The notes under the pieces: generated by a model
Seen by the model: the letters and a program-made list of their open reading frames with translations, nothing else
What the model was told of the DNA's origin: nothing
Databases searched by the model: none
Made by a program: the position numbers and the translations under genes
Assembly (NCBI RefSeq): GCF_000246855.1
Contig: NC_016609.1
Coordinates: 3,534,001 to 3,598,000 of the forward strand
DNA length: 64,000 nucleotides
From: Niastella koreensis GR20-10
GTDB lineage: Bacteria; Bacteroidota; Bacteroidia; Chitinophagales; Chitinophagaceae
Direction: 5' to 3'
Part shown: piece after piece, positions 43,020-52,063 of the stretch
Layout of the letters: each line of letters begins with the position of its first letter
How positions within the stretch are numbered: position 1 is the stretch's first letter

Positions 43020-45560
43020 ATGGATACACGTAGAGAATTCTTAAAAAAATCATTGTTGCTCTCCGGAGCAGCAGGTATCTCGAAAGTATTGCCGGCCTCC
43101 ATTCAACGGGCGCTGGCTATTGACCCTAAACTGGGCAGCACTTACCTCGACGCAGAACATATTGTGATTTTAATGCAGGAGAACCGTTCTTTTGATCATT
43201 GTTTTGGAACCCTGCAGGGCGTACGTGGGTTTAATGATCCCCGGGCTTTGCAATTACCCGATAAAAAACCGGTATGGCTGCAAACCAATGAACGCGGCGA
43301 AACCTATGCGCCATTCCGGCTGGACATGAAAGACTCCAAGATCACCTGGATGGGTTCATTACCCCACTCCCGTTCCAGCCAGGTTGACGCCAACAATAAC
43401 GGCAAATACGACAAATGGCTTATTGCTAAAAGACCGGGCAACAAGCAATATGCGCACATGCCTTTAACAATGGGTTACTACACCCGCGAAGACCTGCCAT
43501 TTAACTATGCCCTGGCAGACGCCTTTACCATTTGCGACCAGCATTTTTGTTCGGCCATGACCAGCACCACACCTAACCGTTCATTTTTCTGGAACGGTAA
43601 GATCACGCACAACGTGGATGGCAGGCCCAAAGCGCATATCCGTAATGATGACTTCAGCTATGGCAAACTACCCTGGACCACCTTTCCCGAGCTGCTGGAA
43701 CAGGCCAATATTCCCTGGAAATTTTACCAGAACGAGATCAGTTGCGGGGGCGGATTTAAGGGCGAAGAAAGATCGTGGCTGGCCAACTTTGGCTGTAATA
43801 ACCTCGAATTCTTTGCGGCATATAATGTAAAGTTCAGTGAGCGGTATGTACAGAACCTGCAAAAACAGGTAGATACCCTGCCAGGTGAGATCAATGCTTT
43901 ACAGGAAGCAACCCCTTCATCAGAAGAAACTGCCAAAAAGATAAAAGCAGCGATTGCCGAAAAACAGGAAGTGCTTGACCATGCACGCGCCGAACTGGAG
44001 AAATGGAAACAGGAAAATTTCGACAAGCTGAGCGATCGCGAAAAGCGCTTATATAACCAGGCGTTTGTAGTAAACAAGGGCGATGCAGACTACCGCAAAT
44101 TAAGTAAGCTAACTTATGATGATAATGGTACCAGGCGCGAACTGCCGGTACCAGCCGGCGATCTGTTGTACCAGTTCCGGAAAGATGTGAATGAAGGCAA
44201 ACTGCCTGCCGTATCATGGCTCGCAGCGCCACAAAATTTTTCCGACCATCCCAGTGCTCCCTGGTACGGCGCCTGGTATGTATCGGAGATCCTGGATATC
44301 CTTACCAAAAATCCCGAGGTATGGAAAAAGACCATCTTCATTGTTACGTACGATGAGAACGATGGCTACTTCGATCACGCCCAGCCGTTTTATATTCCTG
44401 ATGAAAAGCGGCCCGAAACCGGCAAATGCTCCAACGGGATCGATACCGAGGTGGAGTATGTGCGTTTGGAAAATGAACTGGCGCAGGGCATACCTAAAAA
44501 ACAGGCCCGCGAAGCGCCTATTGGGTTAGGCTTTCGCGTGCCCATGATCATTGCTTCACCCTGGAGCCGGGGCGGTAAAGTATGTTCACAGGTATTTGAC
44601 CATACCTCTACCCAGCAATTTCTGGAAACATTCTTTAACCAAAAACTAGGCAAGAAACTTCACCAGCCAAACATCAGCGAGTGGCGCCGCACCATCTGTG
44701 GCGATCTTACGGCCGCGTTCAGTCCGTATAACGACAAACAACTGGAATCACTGCCCTTTTTGAAACGCGACCAGGTGGTAGAAGATATTTACAACGCAAA
44801 GTTTAAACAGGACCCCAACGGGTTCAAACAACTGAACGAGCAGGAGATCAACCAGGTTCTACAAACGCCTGCCGCATTAGAACAGCTGATCGCGCAGGAA
44901 AAAGGCATCCGCCCTTCCAACGCGTTACCTTATGAATTATATGCAGACGTTTCCCGCAGCGCCAATAAAAAACAAATCGCGATCAAAATGAGCGCGGGCA
45001 ACAAGCTGTTCAACAAACAGGCAGCCGGTTCACCATTCACGGTTTATGCACCCGGTAAATACGCAGAAAAAAGTTCAGACGAAGTTTGCCGCAACTGGGG
45101 CTTCGCCGTAAAAGCAGGCGACACGCTTACCTATACCTGGCCTTTGCATGCGTTTGATAACAACGAATATCACCTGCGCCTGTACGGCCCCAATGGTTTT
45201 TACCGCGAGTTCAAAGGCAATGCAACAGAACCAGACCCCGACGTAACCCTGGAGTATGAACGGGACGCCAAAACAGGTAAGCCTACAGGGAATGTAGTGT
45301 TACAGGTAATCAATACAGATACCCATAATGCGCTGCAGCTAACTATTAAAGACAATGCCTACAAAAAGAAAGATGTTGTGCGGTCGCTCGCAAAAGGCGA
45401 AAAAGCAGCCATTACATTACCGCTGAACGACAGCCATGGGTGGTACGACTTCAGTATGCAAATTAGTGGCGTCAGCGCTTTTGAAAAACGGTATGCCGGC
45501 CGGGTGGAGACAGGTAAAGAAAGTGTAAGTGATCCGTATATGGGAAGAGTGATTGGGTAA
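43020..45560 (+). CDS. phosphocholine-type phospholipase C, Tat-exported
   Basis: An 846-residue enzyme with a Tat signal (TRREFLKKSLLLSGAAG). The catalytic domain, shared with acid phosphatases and non-haemolytic phospholipase C, shows HIVILMQENRSFDHCFGTLQG, SAMTSTTPNRSFFWNG, DENDGYFDHAQPF and FDHTSTQQFLE. The last about 200 residues hold two DUF756-type beta domains (GSPFTVYAPGKY, NEYHLRLYGPNGFYREFKG). A charged helical insert lies near 285-345. It cleaves phosphatidylcholine or sphingomyelin head groups outside the cytoplasm and can serve phosphate scavenging. It is divergent from groES and followed by a hairpin. Confidence 0.93.
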   Translation: MDTRREFLKKSLLLSGAAGISKVLPASIQRALAIDPKLGSTYLDAEHIVILMQENRSFDHCFGTLQGVRGFNDPRALQLPDKKPVWLQTNERGETYAPFRLDMKDSKITWMGSLPHSRSSQVDANNNGKYDKWLIAKRPGNKQYAHMPLTMGYYTREDLPFNYALADAFTICDQHFCSAMTSTTPNRSFFWNGKITHNVDGRPKAHIRNDDFSYGKLPWTTFPELLEQANIPWKFYQNEISCGGGFKGEERSWLANFGCNNLEFFAAYNVKFSERYVQNLQKQVDTLPGEINALQEATPSSEETAKKIKAAIAEKQEVLDHARAELEKWKQENFDKLSDREKRLYNQAFVVNKGDADYRKLSKLTYDDNGTRRELPVPAGDLLYQFRKDVNEGKLPAVSWLAAPQNFSDHPSAPWYGAWYVSEILDILTKNPEVWKKTIFIVTYDENDGYFDHAQPFYIPDEKRPETGKCSNGIDTEVEYVRLENELAQGIPKKQAREAPIGLGFRVPMIIASPWSRGGKVCSQVFDHTSTQQFLETFFNQKLGKKLHQPNISEWRRTICGDLTAAFSPYNDKQLESLPFLKRDQVVEDIYNAKFKQDPNGFKQLNEQEINQVLQTPAALEQLIAQEKGIRPSNALPYELYADVSRSANKKQIAIKMSAGNKLFNKQAAGSPFTVYAPGKYAEKSSDEVCRNWGFAVKAGDTLTYTWPLHAFDNNEYHLRLYGPNGFYREFKGNATEPDPDVTLEYERDAKTGKPTGNVVLQVINTDTHNALQLTIKDNAYKKKDVVRSLAKGEKAAITLPLNDSHGWYDFSMQISGVSAFEKRYAGRVETGKESVSDPYMGRVIG

Positions 45561-45576
45561 GCAGGGATGAATTTGT

Positions 45577-45602
45577 AAAGGACTGCCGGGTGGCCGTCCT
45601 TT
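45577..45602 (+). terminator. terminator after phospholipase C
   Basis: Stem AAAGGAC-T-GCC / GGC-C-GTCCTTT around a short loop with one mismatch, followed by tattttctt, 17 bp after the stop. Confidence 0.75.
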
Positions 45603-45707
45603 TATTTTCTTCCATGGTAACATCCTTTACCGGATTAACCAACTCCGCCAGTAAGTACAAAATTGGTTAATTTATTAAGCATCTTCAATATAGTTCTTTC
45701 ATAAATA

Positions 45708-45727
45708 AAGCCACCATATGGTGGCTT
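45708..45727. terminator. hairpin after the LETM1-like gene
   Basis: Perfect 20-bp palindrome AAGCCACCATATGGTGGCTT flanked by A/T-rich sequence, 14 bp beyond the stop of the minus-strand gene at 45741. Confidence 0.75.
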
Positions 45728-45740
45728 CTGTGTGCTGATG

Positions 45741-46082
45741 TCAGGGCGCAATTTCCTCCTTTCCACTATTACCGGCATTTGTTTCTACGTGGGTAATAAA
45801 GGCCGATGGCATTAACTCAATATTGTGTTTGCTGGCCACTTTGATAAGAATAGGCATAAGCACCGAAGCGCCGGGTATCAGGACGAAAGGCACCCCAATG
45901 CCCAGAATTTTTAACGAGTCCATCACCTGCGTTTTCAGGATATGGTCTTCTTCCTCCGTTATCGTGCCTTCCCGGATATACTTTACGATAATAAGGGCAG
46001 CCTCACGGTCTCCCCGGGCTTCGGTTTTTATCCCGTGCAAAAAATGATGGATATGCGTTTCCAGAATGGTTATTATTTCCAT
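45741..46082 (-). CDS. small LETM1-like domain protein
   Basis: A 113-residue protein from the ATG at 46082. The N-terminal half is a helical, charged region (ITILETHIHHFLHGIKTEAR, TITEEEDHILKTQVMDSLK). The C-terminal half (ILGIGVPFVLIPGASVLMPILIKVASKHNIELMPSAF, split here by reading) resembles the ribosome-binding-like helix pair of LETM1-like bacterial proteins, with its proline-bounded hydrophobic segment. Function in bacteria is unclear. An in-frame ATG 13 codons upstream lies inside the rhs fragment and is less likely. It is the last gene of the rhs region. Confidence 0.6.
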   Translation of the reverse strand: MEIITILETHIHHFLHGIKTEARGDREAALIIVKYIREGTITEEEDHILKTQVMDSLKILGIGVPFVLIPGASVLMPILIKVASKHNIELMPSAFITHVETNAGNSGKEEIAP

Positions 46083-46141
46083 GATATGTTTATTATTTCC
46101 CGCATATCCCATAACAGGCAACGGTTTTGTTCAAAGGTAAA

Positions 46142-46265
46142 TAAAACCAGTGTATAGGTGTTTCCTGTAAACTGATATGGTGTGTACCAAGGGAATGTCT
46201 TTTGCAACGGGTCTAAAGATAAGAACCTCCCAATCCTCAGATCATAAATCCTCATCCCATAACAA
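46142..46265 (-). pseudogene. displaced rhs core fragment (module 5)
   Basis: The minus strand encodes GMRIYDLRIGRFLSLDPLQK followed by TFPWYTPYQFTGNT, the conserved end of the Rhs core seen also at 55.3 and 52.98 kb. It has no start and breaks off into unrelated sequence, so only about 40 codons of core remain. It marks the left edge of the rhs cassette region. Confidence 0.75.
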
Positions 46266-46341
46266 TGACTTTTATATGATTTTACTCTATACCTAAACCC
46301 TGTATATAAAAAAAGCTGCATCAAATTGATACAGCATTGTA

Positions 46342-46631
46342 TTACAGTTCAGCATTCGGTTTTCTTTTTACATGCCTTACCGAGTTAATTATAACACTAT
46401 TATCTTCTACTTCATACACAACCAAGTAAGGAAAACGGCTGATTCTTATTCTTCTAAACTGATGATTAATTGGAGGATAACGTAAAGGGTGTTCGCTGAT
46501 CTTCAAATAGCCACTTTCAACTTCTTCAATAAACTCAAACCCTAATCCTTTCCTTCGATTTTCATACCAGTCAAAAGCTTCTTGTAAATCCCAGATAGAG
46601 CTTCTGACTATAATACGATTTCATAACTCAT
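46342..46631 (-). pseudogene. RelE/ParE-family toxin gene broken by a frameshift
   Basis: The ATG at 46631 overlaps the antitoxin stop by three bases in the usual antitoxin-toxin arrangement, but reads only MSYEIVL before TAG. Shifting frame by a single missing base gives a standard RelE/ParE sequence to the stop at 46342: IIVRSSIWDLQEAFDWYENR, FEFIEEVESGYLKISEHPLR, RISRFPYLVVYEVEDN and SVRHVKRKPNAEL. The family cleaves mRNA at the ribosome or blocks gyrase. As written the toxin cannot be made. Confidence 0.72.
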
Positions 46632-46873
46632 TCTGGCTTCTTTTTACCAGTAATCATATCCTTAGCTTCCTGCCAATTATAGGTTTTACTTTCACCGCTT
46701 AAGCGCTTAGCCCTTCGCTCCTCAAAAAGCTTTATTTCTTCTTCACTGAACTCGTATTCAAAATCATCTTCCTCGTTATATTCTTTTGCCACTGCGTACA
46801 TCAGTTTCAACAACTTTTCATCCCCCTTATCTATATATTGATGTAGTTTCTGACGAATATTAGCTAGTGTCAT
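46628..46873 (-). CDS. putative antitoxin of a type II toxin-antitoxin pair
   Basis: An 81-residue acidic protein from the ATG at 46873. The N-terminal TLANIRQKLHQYIDKGDEKL is a short helical region and the C-terminal half (YEFSEEEIKLFEERRAKRLS, then TYNWQEAKDMI) has the antitoxin pattern of a helix followed by a W/Y-x-W-E-E-A/V-K motif common in Bacteroidota RelE/ParE partners. It should bind the toxin and its own promoter. The partner toxin downstream is frameshifted, so this copy appears orphaned. An in-frame start seven codons upstream is less likely. Confidence 0.65.
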   Translation of the reverse strand: MTLANIRQKLHQYIDKGDEKLLKLMYAVAKEYNEEDDFEYEFSEEEIKLFEERRAKRLSGESKTYNWQEAKDMITGKKKPE

Positions 46874-46965
46874 AAATACATTGATTTTCAACAAATTTAA
46901 TGATTTTTAGTAATTAGCCAAATGGGTGATGTTTACTCCCAGGAATAACTCTTCCCCTTTGGGTT

Positions 46966-47457
46966 TTAACAACCCGCAGCCATAAAAAACAGTGCAATAA
47001 TGGCGCGATCTCTTTGTCCCATTGCCAGGCTAGTGGTGTTATGAACAACTTCTCCAGTTTCTTTAATTACCTGATCAAAAGTTAAATTATTTATCATTAC
47101 AAGAGGATGATTATGAATGTGGTATTTTCTTGACTCTGGATTTACTTGTACAAGATCATTATCTGTTCTCGATTCTTCGTTCCCGACTCTCACCACTCCA
47201 TCCCCCCGCTTTTCAACGCTAGTCAAATATTCAGGTCCTACCCCAAAAGAGTTAACACATTTTAATAATCCCTTCCATTCCATGGATTTCCCATTCAGTT
47301 TAATGTTCAGCATATTTTTATCTATAGCTACTCCATTCTAATTTGTAATTGCTCCAGCACCTTTTTTGTAATAACTATCATAAAATCTCTCGAACGTGTG
47401 AACATCGTAAGTATCCCCTAAATTTCTTAACGATTTATCAATAGCATTTTGATAGTG
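46966..47457 (-). pseudogene. unrecognised ORF interrupted by a TAG, fused to the end of a P-loop ORF remnant
   Basis: Two open stretches are in the same frame and separated by one TAG at 47338-47340. Upstream, after the P-loop ORF remnant, comes HYQNAIDKSLRNLGDTYDV, then HTFERFYDSYYKKGAGAITN. Downstream follow NGVAIDKNMLNIKLNGKSM, EWKGLLKCVNSFGVGPEYL and a histidine-rich KYHIHNHPLVM. The codon use looks genuine. I do not recognise it; given the place it may be a toxin or immunity remnant. The part after the TAG could still start at an ATG (47313) and make 115 residues. Confidence 0.5.
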
Positions 47458-47841
47458 TAAAAGATCAGATTGGAGTAAAAATTCCTCGGCCTCCTTTCTT
47501 TCTGCTGTAAGCTGTTTGACTGGTTCCTTTTCTTTGGCCAATAGTTTAAGTTGTTCCAACCGGTACGCTTCTAACAGTTTTACCAGGATGGCAAAGGCGC
47601 CTGCCATATACGTGGTACCCAGTGAAAACCTTTCAGCACATCGGCGTACCAGTTTATCCAGACTTTCATTGTTGTACAGATCCAGGTTATGCCGTACTGC
47701 TTATTGTTTGTATTCCACTTTCAAGGTTACCCGCATCCTTTCCAGACCTTCGATTTTAAGGCCACCCAAGAGCGCAAAATTCAATTCTTGAAACTGCCAT
47801 GTTATATATTCCGGGTTTTCTGTATTGAGTGTTGTCTGCAA
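47458..47841 (-). pseudogene. decayed copy of the recurrent P-loop ORF (copy a)
   Basis: Minus-strand reading from a TTG at 47841 (the other copies have ATG) gives the same start as the copies at 51943 and 56569: TENPEYITWQFQELNFALLG, then LKIEGLERMRVTLKVEYKQ. A TAA at 47701-47703 follows. The frame then continues through AVRHNLDLYNNESLDKLVRR and EKEPVKQLTAERKEAEEFLL until similarity stops at DLL. It cannot be functional. Confidence 0.75.
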
Positions 47842-47985
47842 TAGTGTTTTAATGGGGTGAAATAAAAAAGGAGGCCATTTCTGACCTCCTTCATTGTATT
47901 TTAAAAACCAGTGGTGTGCCCGGTTATGTGCTTTTGATTTTACTTTCGATCACCAACTAGATTGATACATTACCAGATTGAGACA
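47842..47985 (-). repeat. cassette spacer block, copy a (hairpin plus short direct repeats)
   Basis: Shares tttaatggggtgaaataaaa, then an AAGGAGG / CCTCCTT hairpin (47868-47874 with 47885-47891), then aaaaaccagtggtgtgcccg and caccaactagattgatacat. Two 16-bp direct repeats of the type attgaNacatNacc lie at 47961-47992. On the minus strand the hairpin follows the immunity gene and precedes the P-loop ORF remnant. Confidence 0.8.
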
Positions 47986-48537
47986 TCACCCATCTACATG
48001 CTCCATTACTATGTCCTTATAATTTAGATTGAAAATAAATAATAAATTCTTTATAGAATCAATATAATCGTTTGAATCACTATAAAAGGCCAGATTCGTA
48101 GTCTTTATCTGATAAACATCAGTACCAATCTTGATAACGATAATAATAAAATAGGTGGAGGTGGTGAAATTTTCCTCACTAATATCTAAGTTGTTATTAA
48201 ATCTCAACAAGGTATTTTTAACCTTATTAAAGTCGACAATTCGATACCCATCCTTTGGAAAAATCGAATCTTTTGTTAAGATATTTATTTTACACCTGCC
48301 ATCTCGTACTTTAAAGGCAAACGACTTGATCTTTGGTTGATTTACAAGCTGATAAAATAGAATAGTTATATCGGAAGAGTCATTCTTTTGCCGATATGAT
48401 TCAAGCCATTTTTTTTTCAAAATATTCTTTGTCAAAGATGTGTCATAATCCTGAATTATCAATTTCTGCGCATTACAATAGATCGCCCCAAAAAAGATAG
48501 TGCTTAACAAGAGGTATCTCTTAACGTGGTTTGACAT
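47986..48537 (-). CDS. putative exported immunity protein for the HEFGH toxin tip (module 3)
   Basis: A 183-residue protein from the ATG at 48537 with a clear signal peptide (KRYLLLSTIFFGAIYCNAQ). The mature part is a mixed alpha/beta domain with no recognised family (ITILFYQLVNQPKIKSFAF, YFIIIVIKIGTDVYQIKTT). Its start overlaps the end of the rhs tip gene by 17 bp, which indicates translational coupling, the usual arrangement of toxin and immunity. Export implies that the partner effector acts in the periplasm or at the surface. The immunity role is inferred from position only. Confidence 0.7.
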   Translation of the reverse strand: MSNHVKRYLLLSTIFFGAIYCNAQKLIIQDYDTSLTKNILKKKWLESYRQKNDSSDITILFYQLVNQPKIKSFAFKVRDGRCKINILTKDSIFPKDGYRIVDFNKVKNTLLRFNNNLDISEENFTTSTYFIIIVIKIGTDVYQIKTTNLAFYSDSNDYIDSIKNLLFIFNLNYKDIVMEHVDG

Positions 48538-51115
48538 TATATTCAAGGTGAATGTTTATATTATTGTTCATGTAATAACTAGCATCACGGGGTGGCGTTA
48601 GTAATTGAATTGTCCCAAGTTGAGGGTAACATGTTTTTTTACCAGTAACCTTATCTATATCAAGGATAGGGCCCAGGTCATATGTATTTCTAAGTTTTAC
48701 ACCTGAAAACATCGATAGGTGAGTTTTAATTAGCTCAGATAATACAACATTCTGTATGTTTGACGCCTCCTTCTCCCATTGAGTGTAAACATCAAAAAGA
48801 TCCTCATTATATTTATTCCATCTTTCAAAATTACGTTTAACACGCGCGGCGTTTTCTTTTTCAATACTAGCCTTTTTTGCTGATGGAGCAAACATCGGAA
48901 CATAATCTGGATATTCCACATTATAATGGTCTGGCAATTTAAAATCAAGGTCATAACTTCGCCTCCAAGCATGACCAAATTCGTGAGCATAGTGTGACAG
49001 TCTATTAAGCATTTGATTGCCAAGCGCATCATCAGCATCTTTCCAATTTCTTCCTAATCGATAAACATGTGGATCTTTATGATCCTCTCCACCACCAGCC
49101 TCATTACTTATTTGAAACGTCCATGTCTCAGTGGACCGATCAAGATCCTTATAGACTCTGTTAAAAGATCTGGAATGTTTCCTCAAAAGTTGTATTTCCT
49201 GCTGAGTTTGTGCAAATTCTTCCGGAGAAACCCCGTTATTTTGAAATGCAACAGTATCTCCAAGAGGATCTTTGAATAGAATAGGACAGTTGTTAAATAC
49301 AGAATATTCGCTAATGCTTACACTTGATTTCGGGTCCAAATTCCACCTCCTTCCAATCCTGCTATCATACTCCCAATATTGAGCAGTATAACTATTACCC
49401 AATCCACCTTTCACATCATTATTCATTTCTTGTCCATTAAACCCAAACTTATAGGGCACATTACTATTGGGAAGAGCAACCCGGGACATCATCCCAAACG
49501 GATAGTAGTCCTGAGCAGTTACAATATCCGGCTCATAATAAGCAATCAAAGAACTTCCGGCTGAAGGTACGCCAAATTTCTTATCACTGATAGTGGCGAG
49601 CACGTTGCCTAAATGATTGGTCAATTCGTACTGCTTACGCCCCCGTCCTAAAGTGAAAGTACGGCCGTCGTAGTAGAACTGCAGGTTATCAGGCCCGCCA
49701 TCTACACTTTCTTTAACGGTGATCAAACCTAGCCGGCTGCTTCCATACAGGAACTTCTCTTCCTGGTTCAATTGTAAATTAGCCAGGTCAGGATCGTTGC
49801 CATCGGCAGTATAAGTACTCAACATATTTCCCTGTGCATCCCTTACATACCAGGTGTAGTGTTTCGTTCCTCCGGAGGTAACCACCTGGCTAATGCGATT
49901 ACCCGATGCATCATAAGAATACTTAATATTATTAGCAGGGGCACTGGCCGTTGCCGTCCTGGTAATTTCATCGATCTTGCCGTATACATTCCATTTAATA
50001 TCGGTGATGTTTTCGGCTTTATCCGCAATCAAATTACCAATATCATCATACACATAGTTATTGTCTGCCTGTCCATCGATATCTAGTATATTATGATCCG
50101 GTCCACCGTCGTAACCATTGGTCGGCACATTATCTGTAATGAAATTTAACCGGTTGGTGTTGGCATAATAGTAATAATTCAAACTATCCATTACACCTCC
50201 TTGCATGCTTTTGCGCAGGTATTTTTGAATATTTCCGTTACCATCATAGGCAACCCGCTCTTTTGCCACGTCACCCATAGATGCCATATTATTCCATAAG
50301 TTCTGATCCCGGTCAAACCCGTTATAAGTATCCTGGGCCGTTAACCGGTTCAACTGATCATACTTGTAGTTGTAGAAGATCAAGGGTCCGCCCGGAGAAT
50401 TATAATAGTCGAACTTTTTCTGGTAAACACTGCTGCTGCTGATATTTCCGTTGTACAAAGGCCGGTAGGCGCCTGCAGGTAAGAACGCGCTGTAACCCGG
50501 GAATGGCTGTCCGTTGATGGCAGTATAATCATTTCCAAAATAATTCAACGTAAGCCCGAATGCATCCCGGGCTGTAAATTGCGCCAGGCTGCCATTGTGC
50601 CCATCGCCACCCATGTCAAAGCTATCTGTTCCGCCCGTACTATTGATACCTTTTAACCAGCCTTGCAACGTATATGCATAATCAATTCCCTGCACCTGCT
50701 GATCGCCCAGTGTTACGCGGGCCAGTGGTCCGTGCCGGTAGTATTCATACCGGGCATCTTTTTCCCAAACCAGGCTGTCTCTACTCGTTTCAGCCAGGGT
50801 CAACCTGTTTTCGGCATCGTAACTATAGCGGTGGTACAAGCCATCTGACCACCCCTGCTGATACATCACCATATTTACTTTACCACTGATAAGGTCGTAC
50901 TGATAACCGGTCTTTTTCCAGCGGTTATCGTTTTTGTTCATCACGTTGGCGGTCGGGGCAAAGCCACTGCTGCCATAATCCTGCAACAGGTAATCTACAT
51001 TACCCAGGATATCATAAGTATAAAAAGTTCCCTGGTTATAAGCATTGGAAGTGCCAGTATCAGTTAGCGTGGTATAACTTACCCGGTTGCGCAGGTTCTT
51101 CTGGGTAATATACAT
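48521..51115 (-). CDS. displaced rhs 3' fragment with HExxH metallopeptidase tip (module 3)
   Basis: An 864-residue open frame made of YD/Rhs repeats without any N-terminal region. From 51109 down to about 49.6 kb it is nearly identical to 59827-58.3 kb of the main rhs gene; the match ends abruptly at 51109. The core ends with the RIGRRWNLDPKSS motif, then a unique tip of about 270 residues begins. The tip carries HYAHEFGHAW (HEFGH at 48971-48985) and a downstream WEKEASNIQNVVLSEL, which could give the third zinc ligand as in M91-like effectors. There is no native start: the only ATG lies at the junction. It is probably a silent cassette that can replace the tip of the main gene. Confidence 0.82.
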   Translation of the reverse strand: MYITQKNLRNRVSYTTLTDTGTSNAYNQGTFYTYDILGNVDYLLQDYGSSGFAPTANVMNKNDNRWKKTGYQYDLISGKVNMVMYQQGWSDGLYHRYSYDAENRLTLAETSRDSLVWEKDARYEYYRHGPLARVTLGDQQVQGIDYAYTLQGWLKGINSTGGTDSFDMGGDGHNGSLAQFTARDAFGLTLNYFGNDYTAINGQPFPGYSAFLPAGAYRPLYNGNISSSSVYQKKFDYYNSPGGPLIFYNYKYDQLNRLTAQDTYNGFDRDQNLWNNMASMGDVAKERVAYDGNGNIQKYLRKSMQGGVMDSLNYYYYANTNRLNFITDNVPTNGYDGGPDHNILDIDGQADNNYVYDDIGNLIADKAENITDIKWNVYGKIDEITRTATASAPANNIKYSYDASGNRISQVVTSGGTKHYTWYVRDAQGNMLSTYTADGNDPDLANLQLNQEEKFLYGSSRLGLITVKESVDGGPDNLQFYYDGRTFTLGRGRKQYELTNHLGNVLATISDKKFGVPSAGSSLIAYYEPDIVTAQDYYPFGMMSRVALPNSNVPYKFGFNGQEMNNDVKGGLGNSYTAQYWEYDSRIGRRWNLDPKSSVSISEYSVFNNCPILFKDPLGDTVAFQNNGVSPEEFAQTQQEIQLLRKHSRSFNRVYKDLDRSTETWTFQISNEAGGGEDHKDPHVYRLGRNWKDADDALGNQMLNRLSHYAHEFGHAWRRSYDLDFKLPDHYNVEYPDYVPMFAPSAKKASIEKENAARVKRNFERWNKYNEDLFDVYTQWEKEASNIQNVVLSELIKTHLSMFSGVKLRNTYDLGPILDIDKVTGKKTCYPQLGTIQLLTPPRDASYYMNNNINIHLEYNVKPR

Positions 51116-51129
51116 TCAACCTGCACCAT

Positions 51130-51943
51130 GTAAAAATCATCAGTTCAACCTCACAAACTATCCGTAAAAATCTGGATTCCCCCTTGGTTGATGTTGTATA
51201 CTGCACATACTCCTTACAGTATTGATCACCTTTTTACTTTGCAGTTCACGCAACGGGAAAAGTACCTCACCTACTCCATCCAAATCCTCGATCAGTATTA
51301 ACTTATGTTTCAATTCCTGTTTACCGAAGTAATAAAGCGCGTTTTCTGACAGGCTGGTGATCTGTATTACATCTTCTGCAGGTATAAGCTCTCCTACCCC
51401 TGATTACAAATGGGTGTAGATTCCTGCACTGCTCCCCAGGCTGATAACATGCAATGGCTCTTCTCTTTTCCTACTGGTAAACACCAGGTACATCAGTAAC
51501 CTGTTATTTTCTTCGCCAATTACCCCAATTTGCCCAATCAACTCGTTGGTACACTGTAAAAGATCAGGCTGCTTTAAAAATGCTTCGGCTTCCCTTCTTT
51601 CTGCTGCGGTAAGCTGCTTTACTGGTTCCTTTTCTTTGGCCAGTAATTTAAGTTGTTCCAAACGGCACGCTTCTAACAGGTTTATCAGGTTGACAAATTC
51701 CGAAGCAATATACGCGGTACCCAGGGCAAACCTTTCAGCACACCGGCGTACCAGTTAATCCAGGCTTTCATTGTTGTATAAATCCAGGTTATGGCGTACT
51801 GCTACCTGTTTATATTCCACTTTCAGGGTTACCCGCATCCTTTCCAGTCCTTCGATCTTAAGACCACCCAGGAGCGCAAAATTCAATTCCTGGTACTGCC
51901 AGGTGATATATTCCCTGTTTTCTGTATTGAGTACTGTTGCCAT
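51130..51943 (-). pseudogene. decayed copy of the recurrent P-loop ORF (copy b, longest)
   Basis: Starts at ATG 51943 (MATVLNTENREYITWQYQEL). In-frame TAA codons fall after NNESLD (about 51755) and at about 51404 after ISLGSSAGIYTHL, where homologues I recall have a Walker A lysine (GSxxGKS/T). After the second stop the frame goes on with VGELIPAEDVIQITSLSENA, LYYFGKQELKHK and a Walker B-like LILIEDLDGVGE. It resembles the N-terminal part of a large primase/helicase-like P-loop protein of Bacteroidota mobile elements (recalled, not verified). It lies directly upstream of the rhs fragment of module 3. Confidence 0.7.
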
Positions 51944-52063
51944 TGTGATAGCGTTTTAATGGGGTGAAATAAAAAAAGGAAGCCTGTTAAGACTTCCTTC
52001 AATGGATTATTTTCAAAAACAGTGGTGCGCCCGGTTATGTGATTTTACTTTATTCGTTCTCCA
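51944..52063 (-). repeat. cassette spacer block, copy b (compensated hairpin)
   Basis: Same block as at 47842, 53734 and 56570. Here the hairpin is AAGGAAG / CTTCCTT (51976-51982 with 51993-51999): both arms changed from the AAGGAGG / CCTCCTT of the other copies, so pairing is kept. It ends the transcript of the lipoprotein gene at 52064-52723. Confidence 0.82.
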
